From NCBI GenBank assembly GCA_007115705.1, contig QXEO01000881.1, forward strand, positions 62,001 to 126,000: a stretch of 64,000 nt of DNA. Reading direction: 5' to 3'. Shown piece by piece: positions 1 to 11,127 of this stretch. Numbering within the stretch: position 1 is the first letter of the stretch; each line of letters begins with the position of its first letter. Both the position numbers and the translations under genes were made by a program. This DNA comes from Dactylis glomerata (taxonomy: Eukaryota > Streptophyta > Magnoliopsida > Poales > Poaceae). The notes beneath the pieces were generated by a model, which was not told where the DNA came from, ran no database searches, and saw only the letters and a program-made list of their open reading frames with translations.

Positions 1-751
1 CCACCCGACGACTGAGCAACGCAGGGAGGTCGCGTCTAGAACGGACTTGGCATCAAGGCTGACGCCTGTGTGGCAGTCGCGTGCGGCCGATCATGCCGCG
101 GCACCACCGTCGATGAGGAGCTTGTTCCAGGCACCGTCTTCCCCGTTGTGGCCGGCGGCAGACATCCGCGCGATCGATTGTGAGGGACAAGCGCTAACGG
201 ATTGGCTCCGAAATACAGTATGTATACGAAGTATAGATATGGGCTTAGACGGGGCTGGGCCAAACTAATTAAATCAATTCAATTAATTAAGGGCAAAAAT
301 TAATTGAGTTTGGGGGAGGGGGGGTGTACCGAAGCACGGGCCTTATCATATACAGAATTATGTATTCTCTAGCTAAATTTGTGCTAATTCTGATGTGATG
401 TGATGAAACCAATCACCCAACTGAAGAAAGGAAGGGCTTCTGGGAGGATGTCTCTGAGTGGTACCAAGAAGCTGAGCCTCCTCAGGGCTTCCAAGGTACA
501 CTCATGGTCCATTTTGGTATATGCATGTTCTTGAATCATTATTTTGAAAACAAGCATTCTCATTAGCATCAACGGCCAACTCTTGCAGCACTCCTCTCCT
601 GGTCATTTCCTCCCGCAGTCATCCTTGGCATGGCTTTCGATGTGCCGGTATGGATCGCATAGTCCCATTAACCTCTCCCTCTTGTTTACATTCATCATCT
701 GTCTTGGATTCTCTCAACGGAGGGAGATTCATGATCTATTCGTGCTGCTAG
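1..751. other. upstream flank, no supported gene
   Basis: Short open frames occur on both strands but none has family resemblance. A G-rich run near 310-326 and AT-rich sequence at 260-380 are visible. The stretch just before 752 ends in a pyrimidine-poor but usable splice acceptor (tgctag), so part of it is likely an intron of the gene whose last exon follows. I could not identify the preceding exon with confidence; a short candidate lies at about 620-650 between a possible acceptor (cccgcag) and a possible donor (gtatgg). Confidence 0.4.
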
Positions 752-982
752 GGGGAGTACCTTTACATCGGGGCAGCTATCTTCATCGTTGTGTTCTGCA
801 TCATTGAGATGGACAAGCCAGACAAGCCGCACAACTTTGAGCCGGAGATCTACATGATGGAGAGATCAAAGCGAGACAAGCTCATTGCGGACTACAACTC
901 CATGGACATCTGGGACTTCAACGAGAAGTATGGCGAGCTCTGGGACTTCACCGTCAACGGAGAGGATATCGTGAAATCGTAG
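752..982 (+). CDS. last exon of an unidentified small membrane protein
   Basis: Reading in frame from a splice acceptor at 750-751 gives about 76 residues ending at TAG 980-982. The exon starts with a hydrophobic stretch (YLYIGAAIFIVVFCII) that reads as one membrane-spanning helix, followed by a charged soluble tail rich in Asp, Glu and Lys with two WDF motifs. This layout suits a small single-pass membrane protein with a C-terminal soluble tail. I do not recognise the family, and the membrane and its side are unknown. Codon use looks native and there are no internal stops. The upstream exons are not resolved. The ORF that begins at GTG 791 is only the downstream part of this exon. Confidence 0.5.
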   Translation, partial: GEYLYIGAAIFIVVFCIIEMDKPDKPHNFEPEIYMMERSKRDKLIADYNSMDIWDFNEKYGELWDFTVNGEDIVKS

Positions 983-1577
983 GTGCCACTCAAAAATGGT
1001 TATTACAGTGGCTAGATACAGGCGAAGGTCAGTTCAGATGACATGTATAATATAAAGATACTCTTAAGGAAATCTGGGATGGCATAGCTCCAAGAAAAGG
1101 ATCTTCGGATAAAGCAGCTTTTTAAAAATGGAGAGCTGAAAAGTCTGTTTCATCCTCATATGTATGTAAGGCTTCTTCCATTATAGATTTACATGTTCCC
1201 TGGAAGGTAGCACATTATCCTGCAACTGCATATTTGATCTTCTCCAGATCATTCTCAGAAAATAATATGCCAAACTAATGTAGTAGAGATTTATAACCGC
1301 CAGTTTGGCGCCACCCTTCCAATGTTAATGTCTAACAAAAATAATTATCATTCTTTCTTGTTCAAGCTTAAAACCTATGGCAAATAACGAAGCAAAGAAA
1401 CCAAGGTGAAAAGGGAAGCTCACAGCTGCTCCTTTTTTGTACACTTGAGTTAACAGCTGACAAGCTGACTCTATGAAAAGAAGCTAATGATGAAAAAATG
1501 GAGATAGAATTGCTAATCTATAACCCTGAAAGAGGAAACTAGCTTAGCCTCTGAATGCTATAACCTTCCATTCTACT
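983..1577. other. convergent 3' flank between two host genes
   Basis: This holds the likely 3' UTR of the plus-strand exon ending at 982 and, near 1500-1577, the 3' UTR of the minus-strand kinase gene. The two genes converge. AT-rich with no further coding signal seen. Confidence 0.5.
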
Positions 1578-3445
1578 TCATCTTGATGCTGTAAAGAGCT
1601 GGCTGCCTAGAGTCACAGTTGCCGTGCCTTCTGGCATGAGCGTTGTCAGCCTGATTTCTTGCTCGCGTATGCGGTGTATCTCAGCCTCCACCAAGCTCAT
1701 CGATGGACGATGCTCGCTCATCGGGTTCACGCACCAAGACGCCAAGCGTAACAATTCCTTCATGCCTTCTGAGGTAAAGCCACTGGTCATTCTGCTATCT
1801 GCTATTGCAGAGATATCACTTGATTCTAGAAAGTTCTGTACCTGCATATTAGCAAATACAAAAGCAAGCAATCTGTGAATTCTGTACCAATACGATGATA
1901 GATATTATGAGATGAACAATTGAAAAAATCATCGGAGATCAGGATAATTACCCATTCAATAATGCTTTTATCAGACACAGCTCTCCTTCCGCTGATCAGC
2001 TCAACAAGGAATACGCCAAAACTGTATACATCACTCTGTATGGAAAAATTCATGGACTCCTTCGCCCTGGTCATGCAAAAAATCTCCATAAAAGTCAAGC
2101 AATGGATGCCGATAAATTGGTACTATTGAAAGCAACACACTGAAAGAAGATATTCACTAATGAAATCAAGTGATGTAAGAACTTTTAACACTACAGAAAA
2201 GATCATCATTACCTAGGATCAAGGAATGGATCATTAGATATCCTTGAAGATGGGTCAGCACTTCCTAGTCGATCAAGCAAGCCTCGGATCCCAGAATCAG
2301 CAACTTTTGGTATGAAATCCTCATCAACCAGGACATTAACCGTTTTGAAGTTCATATGAACAGCAGGAGGAGTCAGGGAATGCAGGTGACTTAGGCCTGA
2401 GTCAACAGATAAGGTCATTATGTCAAGATTCCTTCCATAACTTCTCTACTGAACATTGAGGCAATTGATAATATTTATCATGACAGGTATGTTTTATGAA
2501 ATTAAGTTTCTGCCAATAAAGGAAAGTGCAGAGTTTCTGTCCATGAAAAACTTACCTTTAGCAGTTCCATGAGCAATAGCAAGCCTCTGCTTAAATTCTA
2601 GCCTTACACTTGGAGAATGGCCGTTACCTGTAGAAGGATGGCAGAAAAATTAACACTTCTGATGCTTTTCTTGTGCATGGGAACAATAATAGGGAACACA
2701 AAATGAAAAATCACCATGCAAATGAGTAGAAACGCTGCCATTGGGGACATACTCATAGACAAGCATCTGCATGCCATTGTCCTGGCAATATCCCAAAAGT
2801 TTTACAATGTTACGATGACGGATAGATGATATGTAATTAACCTGGGGAGGAAAAGGCACCAGCACATGAGTTCAAGACCACTATATTTCTCAACTCTGTT
2901 ATGAAGCAAGGTCTTAATTTCTTTGATAAAACAAAGACTCTTTACTAGCTCTCCTCCCACATCCTTATGTCATTCCAGTACTCTAGAAGAATCAGTGGAA
3001 TATGGAGAGAATTTTTGTACCTCGTGAATAAATTCCTGGCTAGGAGGAGAATGCCGCCTTTTAACAGCTATAATTGTGCCATCCTGGAGTAAACCGTTGA
3101 ATACCTCTCCAAACATTCCATTTCCAACGAGATTCAAACTGCTGAAGTTATTTGTAGCAGATCTTAGTTCCTCTAGTGGCATACATCTTGCTCCCTGCAT
3201 GTCTGATATATAGAAAAGCAGTTTGTTAAACTAAAAAGATAAGCTGAAAGACATTGAAATTACCAGCCTCTTGATAAGTAATTTAATCAGTTACCTGGAT
3301 GAGATGGACCTGACGAATTACTCTCTGAAGAATCTGAAGTTCTTCTGTGGTGCCGTAGGCATAGTACTACAAGGACTATAACGGCGCATACTAGCGCCAC
3401 ACCTCCTGCAGCACCTCCTAGAGATACTGCAAGAATTGCTGACAT
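1578..3445 (-). CDS. membrane-anchored receptor-like pseudokinase, 7 exons
   Basis: Seven exons join with consistent phases: 3445-3295, 3202-3021, 2841-2715, 2627-2556, 2396-2213, 2066-1952 and 1841-1578, all with GT/AG junctions, giving 364 aa. Residues about 3-29 form a membrane helix followed by basic RHHRR. The kinase fold then runs to about residue 330. The glycine loop (GNGMFGEVF, 77-85) and Lys98 in AVKRR are present. The catalytic loop reads HMN (191-193) where active kinases have HRD, and the magnesium motif reads DSG (211-213) instead of DFG; Asn198 is kept. Known biology: such changes usually mark pseudokinases that signal by scaffolding or allostery. There is almost no ectodomain before the helix. 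The ATG sits directly after a splice acceptor (ccctag), so a 5' exon is likely; an alternative start at 4766 would add 7 residues in frame. No frameshift or stop was seen, so the gene looks intact. Confidence 0.85.
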
Positions 3446-3881
3446 CTAGGGTGAAATCTCCTCCTTCGGAATAGGGTACTAATTTTTGTAGCAGCAGCGA
3501 TGAATATGTAACCTAAATAGGAGCACATTTAATTTACCTGGACTTGGCTTTGAACTAGCAATAATAGAACATATAGATTGCTGAATCAAGAGTACTACAA
3601 CAGTACAAAATGAACTAAATAACCGCAGCATACTAATGAAACATATTTGCCATATATGGATGGATTAGTTTAATAAGAGATACATTGGAGCAGCGGTAAA
3701 ATAGGAAAGCACATTCCGACAATGACTCAGCAGCAGACCAAGCAATTATTAGTGCATAAATCAGAGAAAGGACAACTAAATGATCAGATGGAACAATGCA
3801 AACATGTTGACATTTGAAACCAAATATTAAGTGGCGTGGCGGTTTGCATCTTCTGCTTTTAAACGGTTCCTTTTTATTTTC

Positions 3882-4055
3882 CAGATAACGTGCATGACCG
3901 TTACGATATTCAAATCTTTCGCGCCATATTTTATTTTATTTTTCAGATAACGTGCATGACCGTTACGATATTCAAATCTTTCGCGCCATATTTTATTTTA
4001 TTTTTCAGATAACGCTCAGGACCATTGCAATATTCAAATATTGCGCGCCATAATA
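3882..4055. repeat. 62-bp tandem repeat, about 2.8 copies
   Basis: The units start at 3882, 3944 and 4006 with cagataacg. The first two are near identical and the third is diverged. Each unit ends in a T-rich stretch after cgcgccata. The array lies inside the inferred 5' intron of the pseudokinase gene. Confidence 0.9.
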
Positions 4056-4496
4056 TTTTTGAACGGAGGACTGCAGGGAAGGTCCCGGCAGTTCGCGCCA
4101 TAATCGAAGTCAGACAAACCATACCTATCAGTACTAAAATTCTCATGTAATACAAGGAGCCTCCCAAATGCACCAATACTTATTATGTATTCTATTGGTT
4201 GACAATGCATGCCTATATGTTTACATACAGAACTGTTCACTGCAGAATTGTACATATTACGGATACTGCTCGACTGTGCAAAGGGATAAGAGGAAGCTTC
4301 CTCTGTACATAATTGAAATCCATGAATGCCTTTGCTTGGATGAACTGCAATTTACAGGCTCTAAATGTGCATTTGCAGATGATTGTGTAAGAGTCAATGC
4401 AAAATTCTACAACTTGTGTGATCTAACAATGTGGCATTGGCTCCATGGGATCTGAAATCATGCAATAGGACAATAATTCGGATTGTCGAAAACAAA

Positions 4497-4525
4497 TAAA
4501 AAACAAACAAACAAACAAACAAACA
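4497..4525. repeat. AAAC microsatellite
   Basis: About six uninterrupted aaac units. A similar short run lies near 8818-8836. Confidence 0.85.
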
Positions 4526-4745
4526 GAGACATAACTGTTGGATCCATACATAAGAATAACAAGCATGATCCCTAATCCATAAACTAAGATGAACAAATTC
4601 CACATCATCCATTCACACCCTCATCCCCAGAAATATACTAGTGCATCAATTCCATGATCCATCTGATTCCGATCCAAGAAAGAACCAGGGACTGGGTATG
4701 TACAGATATACTGAGTATCGAGATCATCCAAACCCCAGAGCATAC

Positions 4746-4807
4746 CTGCAGATTTCCTGGCGTCATCTCCGTCCAGGCACAGCAGCAGGATCAGACGATG
4801 AAGCCAT
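4746..4807 (-). promoter_or_regulatory. candidate leader exon end with uORF and alternative start
   Basis: On the minus strand an exon could end at 4746 (CTGCAG before GTATGC) and splice to 3445. An ATG at 4766-4764 gives seven codons that join the kinase frame exactly. A 14-codon upstream ORF starts at 4807 and stops at 4765-4763, so its TGA overlaps the main ATG as ATGA. This layout is typical of stop-restart control, but it depends on the inferred splice. A second possible donor (GTAAGA) lies upstream, which would remove the uORF. Confidence 0.35.
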
Positions 4808-4889
4808 TGTGTGTAGAGACAGCACTTGTTCTTACCGATTCCCGACTGTCACCCACCTTGTTCCTTTCTCCCTGCTCTGTTCCTATCAC

Positions 4890-4909
4890 CACACACACAC
4901 ACACACACA
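4890..4909. repeat. CA microsatellite
   Basis: About ten CA units in the inferred leader region of the pseudokinase gene. Confidence 0.9.
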
Positions 4910-5183
4910 AGGGAAACAGATTCCTACTCGGTGAGGGCAATACCAAGGAAGCAAACCATAATCAACCAAGAAAAATGCTTAGAAATATTCAGATTATCAT
5001 TTATGGGTAGCAAGAATATATCCATGGAAAAGGGGAGAAGCAGCAAACAGGGAGGCAAGAAGTGAAGAAACCTCCGACTTCTTCCTCCTCTGCGCTGACT
5101 CGAGTCGCTTGTGATTGAGAAGGGTAGGGGTTTGGGGGAGGAGAGAGCCAGCCAGCACCAGCGGAAGGGAAGCAGCAGGGGTG

Positions 5184-5192
5184 TATATATAA
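5184..5192 (-). promoter_or_regulatory. TATA box of the pseudokinase gene
   Basis: On the minus strand TTATATATA is followed about 30 bases later by a pyrimidine-rich leader, a typical plant core promoter. It lies 1.74 kb upstream of the first mapped coding exon, so a long 5' UTR intron is implied. No other strong TATA box was seen nearby. Confidence 0.5.
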
Positions 5193-5229
5193 TGGGTTGA
5201 GCTGTAGGGGAGGCAATCAGGGGAGTCAA

Positions 5230-8200
5230 TCACAAGCCAAACGTGGTTAAAAACCTGAGCTCTGCCGTTGATGTCTTTTATTTTTCGCAGGTAGGAAAGA
5301 TTGCCTCAAAATCTTGACCTCCAAAATATAGCGAGCTTTTGAAGAACAGGTCCACCTCGGCATTAATTTCTTGAAAGAAAGAAAATGTGAGAAAAAAAAG
5401 AAGTTGGACGGGTGGACGGACGGATGGATCTCCCAATGATTGCCAGCGAAGGGCGACAATTCGTGGGGATCGCGACACGGCGCCGACGACGCAGCGATTC
5501 TCTTTTCGTTCTTTCTTTTTCATTGTTTTTTATTTAACTAGTAACAATTCGTATCGTCAAATTATTATACGTCCTCCGTCCGTGCGATGAATCTTTCTAT
5601 GGAGCTAACCAGAGGAAGAAGAAGCCAATGATTGCTCGAAAAGCGAAGAAGAAGAACATGACGATGACGGAGGGGGGCCATGTCAACCAAGCTGGAATAC
5701 AGGCAGACAGCAGCTGCTCCTCAGCAGCAGCTCTCCCTCTCTGCCACATTCTGACGGAGAGGAGTTGTCACTTGTCATCTTGTCCAGAACCAGAATGTTC
5801 AAAAAAATTATACGTGTGCATGAACAAGTTCTAATTTTTTAGTCTCTCGGCCATACATTATTCATGCATCAGTCCAAAGGATGGATGCAAACAAAAGATG
5901 GATCGCTGGTGACACTCTTCCATCCATGGCACTGGCGTTTCCTCCTCCTCTGAAGTGGGGCGGCGCAGTGAGCTGTATGCACTGCGCCATGGCCATGGCG
6001 TTTCTTGATCCCTACCAACTTTTGCTTACCGCCAGTGAAAAAAACGCCGGTTACCACTGTCTACCGCGCTGCTCACACTGCAAAGATATTTTGGTAGTCG
6101 TTCAATGCATAATATTTGGTACTACCAAAAGTACCGAAAAATATTTTGATATATCTTCGTTTATTTGGCAAATTAATGGCCTCATTGTAGTACTACCAAA
6201 TAATGGAAAAGTCACAAAAGATATCCCATGTATATACTGCTGCTAACTTTAGCGTATCAGCAACCGATTAATTGCGTTTTTACCCTGGTGCTGTGACTGA
6301 ACGGATGGCTGAGATCGAGCTGGCTCTGCCTGTCTGACGCCCCATTCTTCTGACGGACAGCTGAAAAGAATGGAAGACGCCAAGGGGGCTCAGTTTTCCT
6401 CAGACAGATGGAGGGAACGGAGTTTTTACATGACAGCCTTGCACTGTCGTTTCTCTACTATGCCTCCCAAACGCTTACGCTTTTCGTGGTCCTTGTTTAA
6501 AAAAGAGAGTCATTTTTTTTCTATTTTCAGCATTTTGCTTCACTTATTTCTGGTTGAATCAATATATTAATTTAGCTAGCTCAAGAAGATATCACGCTAA
6601 TATTATACAAATGATTATGTTTTGAGACGTTTAACTATTTCGTTGCACCTTCGAGGCTCAAGCATACTCTCCCTTGCAATAACATTAGGTGCACGTGAAT
6701 TTCAAGTTTTATTTTTGGTCCATAATTTATTCTGATATACTATACTGAATTGACGCCACTGGATCCTCATTTGGAGTCACCTTTTAATGCTATAGATTTT
6801 ATACCAAGTTATATAGATTTTTTTTGACGGGGCCAAGTTATATAGATAGTACTAATCAATGCTCAAAATATATTTATATATGTACACCTTACGTTTCTAT
6901 CTATACGATTGGTATAGATTTTGTACCAAATAATCTATATATAGTCATACCAAATTGCTAATCAATGATCAGATTTACTTTCTTGGAAAGGCGTGCGCCT
7001 TACAATTAGTTCTGATAAAAGATATAGTAGACGATCATTCCTAATTATTTTTTAGTTTTATGAATATTAGGCACCTGACTTCAAATCCGCGAGGACATAT
7101 ACATGGATAGTTGTATTGTACTCAAGGTTTTGAATTTTTTAAATTTTAAAGAGAACCCCCGGTAAATGGTCATACAGAGGAATTTCAATTTAAATTTGTC
7201 TGTTACCCGAACCGTGGTAAGAGGAATCCTGACCCTTCGCTAATAAATTTCTATCGGGCACCAAAATCTTGATTGTACTACACCCACTTCTTTTAACTAA
7301 GTGAGCTAGGGTCGCTCCTTACCCCTTATATTTCAGAGAGAATTACTAGAAATTGTTCACGATCATATACAACCCCACCGTACAAGAGAGACGTTTTGAT
7401 TCTCGGGTACATATGCTCCCTTTATTTAAAATGTATTTTAAATACATGTGAACATGTCAAAATATTCCAAAAAACTGTTGTGTGTACATCTCGACATGCT
7501 ACATGCTCACAAAGTCGTTTCAAAAAAAATCAACTTCTTTGTGCGGTTCGTGTAAAGAAGACAAAATTTGATGCTAAAAGAAGTCTTTTCGAGACGTTTT
7601 TATATTCCTTTTTTTGCACAGGCCGTAGAAAATATCGATTTTTCGTAAAACTTTACATGAGATCATATAATTCTTTTTTCAGTTTAAGGTTATAATTTTG
7701 TTTTATTTTTAAATGGAGAGATCATATGCATCCGGGATAAAAATAATAATTTTCTGGCACCGTACTGCCCACTATGCCATGGTATACAGTACGCCTCACA
7801 CGATAAGTATATACGAACGTGCATGCAGCATATATCTTGGCTTCATGCATGCATGTTTTTGTTTCTTGTTTTTGAGAGGATGCATGCATGTGTTGAGGCG
7901 TGTGGCCGATCGGCGGGTGGTGCTCCGTGCACGCCAATTCCATGGACTGTTCACGACTGCTTCCTGCGAGCGGCTTCGCGGGGCGTCTGGCTACGGTCAG
8001 GGGAGAATTCTTCTGCATCGATCAGCAGCTGGTTTCTAGCTAGTGTCATGTGACAGGAGCTGATACTGTATGTGTGCAGTGCTGGGTGCAACACAGCTGT
8101 GAGTTTATCTTCACAGGTGATACATCTGGCTTGTTGTACGTCGTGTGAACACGGGAGTCAGGAGTAGAAATGCTGCTGACTATGTATGTGTGCACTTCAT

Positions 8201-8937
8201 GTTCATGCCATGCATGCAAAATTGCAAACATTACGTAGGTTTCGTCGAGTCTGTGGTACAGCTGAACCTGATAATGATGTCCTTCCTCTTGTTCAAAATT
8301 TTTGTCTAAAGTGCGTGTATATCTTGATGCGTTCCACGATAACTATTTTGGACGGATAGTATGTTGGAGTAGTTGTTTTTACTCTATTTACTCAGTTAAT
8401 CCCGTGTTTCAACTTTTTTTTATCTACCGATGTGTTTCAACTGCATCTTTCTACCGCAACTTGCATGCATCATGTGTTTTAATACTTCCTCCGGTCCAAA
8501 TTTTTTTTCTAGGCATGCATGTAACAATATGTAGATTTGTTCATTTCACAACAAGTAGAAATTTGACCCTGTTACGGTGTGACGTGTAACGGTACGAACG
8601 CATATCTTCAAGAATGAGAAAACAAGATATTCTCATGGTTCTAAGGATTATACAATAAGAACATACTTTTAAGATATGCTATTAACAAAGATAAATCAGT
8701 CTCGTAGCTTATCAGTTGACTTGGGTCAATTTAGTATGATTGTTCAACCAAACAATTTATCCTCATTTATTGTTAGCATTCTTGTTACAATAACAATGCC
8801 CATGAATATAAAAACTCAAAAAACAAACAAACAAATAAGCCAGTCATAACAGATGTGTCGACTAGGAACTCCTTTCATCGTTTATTTCTTTGCACGTGAC
8901 TGTGGGCTTTTCTCCAAGTCTGTGACTTGCGCCTCTC
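5230..8937. other. intergenic host DNA, no supported gene
   Basis: AT-rich. Open frames are short and unlike known families. Near 6095-6240 the words ttggtactaccaaa and gtagtactaccaaa recur in inverted form, which suggests a worn DNA-transposon remnant, but no clean ends were found. A 14-base palindrome, gccatggccatggc, lies near 5988. The words cttcctccggtcc near 8486 resemble a Stowaway end with no partner. Confidence 0.4.
7850..8190. repeat. diverged duplicate of 62340-62640
   Basis: Shared in the same order with 62340-62640: a gcatgc followed by a ggcgtgtgg / gggtgtgg block, then gttcacgactgcttcctgc / gttcatgactctgcttcctgc, then gggtgcaacacagctgtg / gggtgtgcaacacagctgtg, then gtcgtgtgaacac / ctcgtgtgagcac. 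A further matching block lies upstream on each side (about 6445 and 61530, with ctcccaaacgctt / ctcccaaaggctt). The copies flank the whole nest. Function unknown. Confidence 0.6.
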
Positions 8938-9055
8938 TCCCCCTCTCCCTCTCTCTCTCTCCCTCTCCCTCTCCCTCTCCCTCTCCCCCTCTCTCTCTCC
9001 CTCTCTCTCTCACTCTCTCTCTCTCTCTCTCACACACACACTCTCTCTCTCTCAC
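8938..9055. repeat. CT microsatellite, target of element C
   Basis: A long CT tract with a short CA interruption. Bases 9051-9055 (CTCAC) are the left target duplication of element C; the tract resumes at 60041. Confidence 0.9.
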
Positions 9056-9151
9056 TGACGAGGGTTAACTCGACAAATGTCCTAGATGAAGGACTTAGGA
9101 TCGGGGAGATAGGGCGTAGGATGAACTCGAAGGTAAACTCAGTCAAACAAG
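9056..9151 (-). repeat. element C 3' LTR, outer part
   Basis: First 96 bases of the split LTR (TGACGAGGG start). Its last 10 bases are the left target duplication of the Mutator-like element. Confidence 0.9.
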
Positions 9152-9385
9152 GAGTAGTTAGCATAAAACCACAACATTTGCGCTCAAATTTCAGAAAACC
9201 GCAGGTTGTCGTTTGAATCGCAAAATGTCGCAGGTATACAGGAGATTTTTTGCAATATGCACTAATCTGCCAATTCCGGCCGATTGACACTGAATCTGAC
9301 CACTCGGGCCCACCTGTAAGGCTGACGTGTCAACGAGGGATGACGACCGTCCGCACCCGTTAACTCTGACATGGCGGGCCCACCT
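9152..9385 (+). repeat. MULE left terminal inverted repeat
   Basis: Begins gagtagttagcataaaacc, the inverse of 33430 reading left. Ends at the shared gggcccacct. It likely carries the promoter of the GRF gene. Confidence 0.92.
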
Positions 9386-9531
9386 ATTGACTGGTAAAAC
9401 AGACCGGTCCACCGAGCCATTGGTCAGTTGACCCCCTCACTCCACTCCGCTCCCGCAAACCAGAGGAAGGAAGCAAGGTCGGAGCTCGCCGCCGGCCGCC
9501 GTGTTAGCGCCCTCCGGCGAGCATCAGCGAC

Positions 9532-10801
9532 ATGACGAGTTCAAACCACAGCGTGAGCTCAAGCCCTCCATGCCTGCTAGCGGTAAGTTCAGTTTCCCCC
9601 AAAATCTAGGGTTAGGGTTTCTAGTCCCCGATTTCTAGATTCCGTGGTCGTTTAGGTAGATTCGTCATGGTTTCTTTGCAATTTTTGTTGTTCCAGCCTC
9701 AGACCGCGTTCGACTACTGTCCTGATACCTGTGATGATCCCGAATTTCACGGGATTGCTGTTGGCTGCCCTGAGGTGTGCCGCGAGCATAGGCTTGAGCC
9801 GAGGAAATGTGTTGCTTTTGAAGGATCCAACGTAGGCAGGAGATTTTACATGTGCCAAGTCCAAGACGTAAGTACTGATTCTATTTTTCCTAGATTTATA
9901 TGTGCCAACTATATTCTGTAAATTATTATTGATTTGATTACATAAGGATATCCATTTTAGTTACTGTGAATCAACTAGCCTATGTGATCAAATGATCTAA
10001 GTTTAGCTACTGAAATGTTGCAATATGGCTACTGGTACTGTCAATGTTTGATTGATCAGTATAGAAATATTTATGATGAATTTTAGCAACTGTCAATGTT
10101 TGAGCTACTGCTACTGTCCATTTTAGCAACTGTCAATGTTTGATTGATAAATTTATCAATTGAAAATGTTGCATTTTAGGTACTGTCAATTTAGCTAATT
10201 GTTGTTCCTTGTCTTGTAGGAATTCCATAACTGTGGTTTCCAATCATGGCTAGATAATGAGTGGCCACAAACATTGAAGAATGCTATTGGCAAGCTGTGA
10301 AACATGTATGATTTAACTAGTAGTGCAAGAATTGATGATAGGATTGAGAATGCTAAGTTGCTCAAGGAGATGAATGAAGAGAAGAACAAGACATAGAAGA
10401 AGTACATCAGTTTAATGAATGATGTGAGGCACTTCATGGATGATACTCAAAGGAGGGTGATGGAGGCTAACTATCAGAAGCTCAAAGGAAAAGAACAACA
10501 GGAAATGGAGGAGAAGGACTGTATGATTGCTAGGTTGACCAATGAAGTTGATGTGCTCAAGAATGCAATGGGTGAGCTGAAGCAGCTGGTGAAAACTCAA
10601 GCAGAGGTGATGAAGGAGAAGAAGAATGCTGCTGCTGTGGAGAGAGAGACTCTGAAGGAGTAGAAGAATGCTGCTGTCATGGAGAGAGATGCTCTAAAGG
10701 AGGAGAAGAAAAAATTAGAGTATGTAATCTATGAAATGATCCAAGCAGGTGATGCCAATAAGGAGAAGATGCAGAGGATTAGGAATATCATGGATGAGTG
10801 A
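9532..10801 (+). pseudogene. MULE second gene: GRF zinc finger plus coiled coil, broken
   Basis: Three exons (9532-9582, 9697-9867, from 10220) join in one frame with GT/AG sites. Exons 2-3 encode a GRF-type zinc finger: CPDTC, then NVGRRFYMCQ, then a Cys-Gly-Phe-x-x-Trp-x-Asp end. Known biology: GRF fingers bind nucleic acid in DNA repair and topoisomerase proteins. The rest is a long Lys/Glu-rich coiled coil to 10801. Three in-frame stops break it: TGA 10298-10300, TAG 10394-10396 and TAG 10661-10663. The frame is otherwise continuous to the final TGA, with no frameshift. It reads from the left end toward the transposase, the usual two-gene layout of large MULEs. Its role in transposition is unknown. 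Confidence 0.75.
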
Positions 10802-11127
10802 TTTCTGTTATCTTACCTATTTATGAGGATGATGTATTCTCTTAATGTTGAACCATGTCTCTAGTTTTTATTAGGATGATGTATCCTGTTAATGTTGAAC
10901 CAAGTGTTGTGCTGAACTATGTGAGTGTTGAATCAAGTGTTGTGTTGGATGCATTAGGTCTGGCTGTTGAACTCGGTATGTGAACTAGAACTCAATGAAA
11001 TGGAATATAGTTTCCATCTTATCTGTGTGATGAAAAGTTGTGGTGATGACATTGCCATCTTTGTTTGTTGTGTTACATAGGAGTGATGAAAAGTTGTTTT
11101 TTAGTTGTGGTGATGACATTTGCATCA

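Noticed and set aside
36..268. Overlapping ORFs at the left edge
   Set aside because: GC-rich, open in several frames, no family resemblance.
6095..6250. Possible Tourist/Harbinger-type MITE with tactaccaaa words
   Set aside because: No matched terminal repeats or three-base duplication could be fixed.
8486..8520. Stowaway-like end (cttcctccggtcc)
   Set aside because: No inverted partner or TA duplication found.
8920..9060. Ser/Pro/Leu repeat ORF
   Set aside because: Translation of the CT microsatellite.
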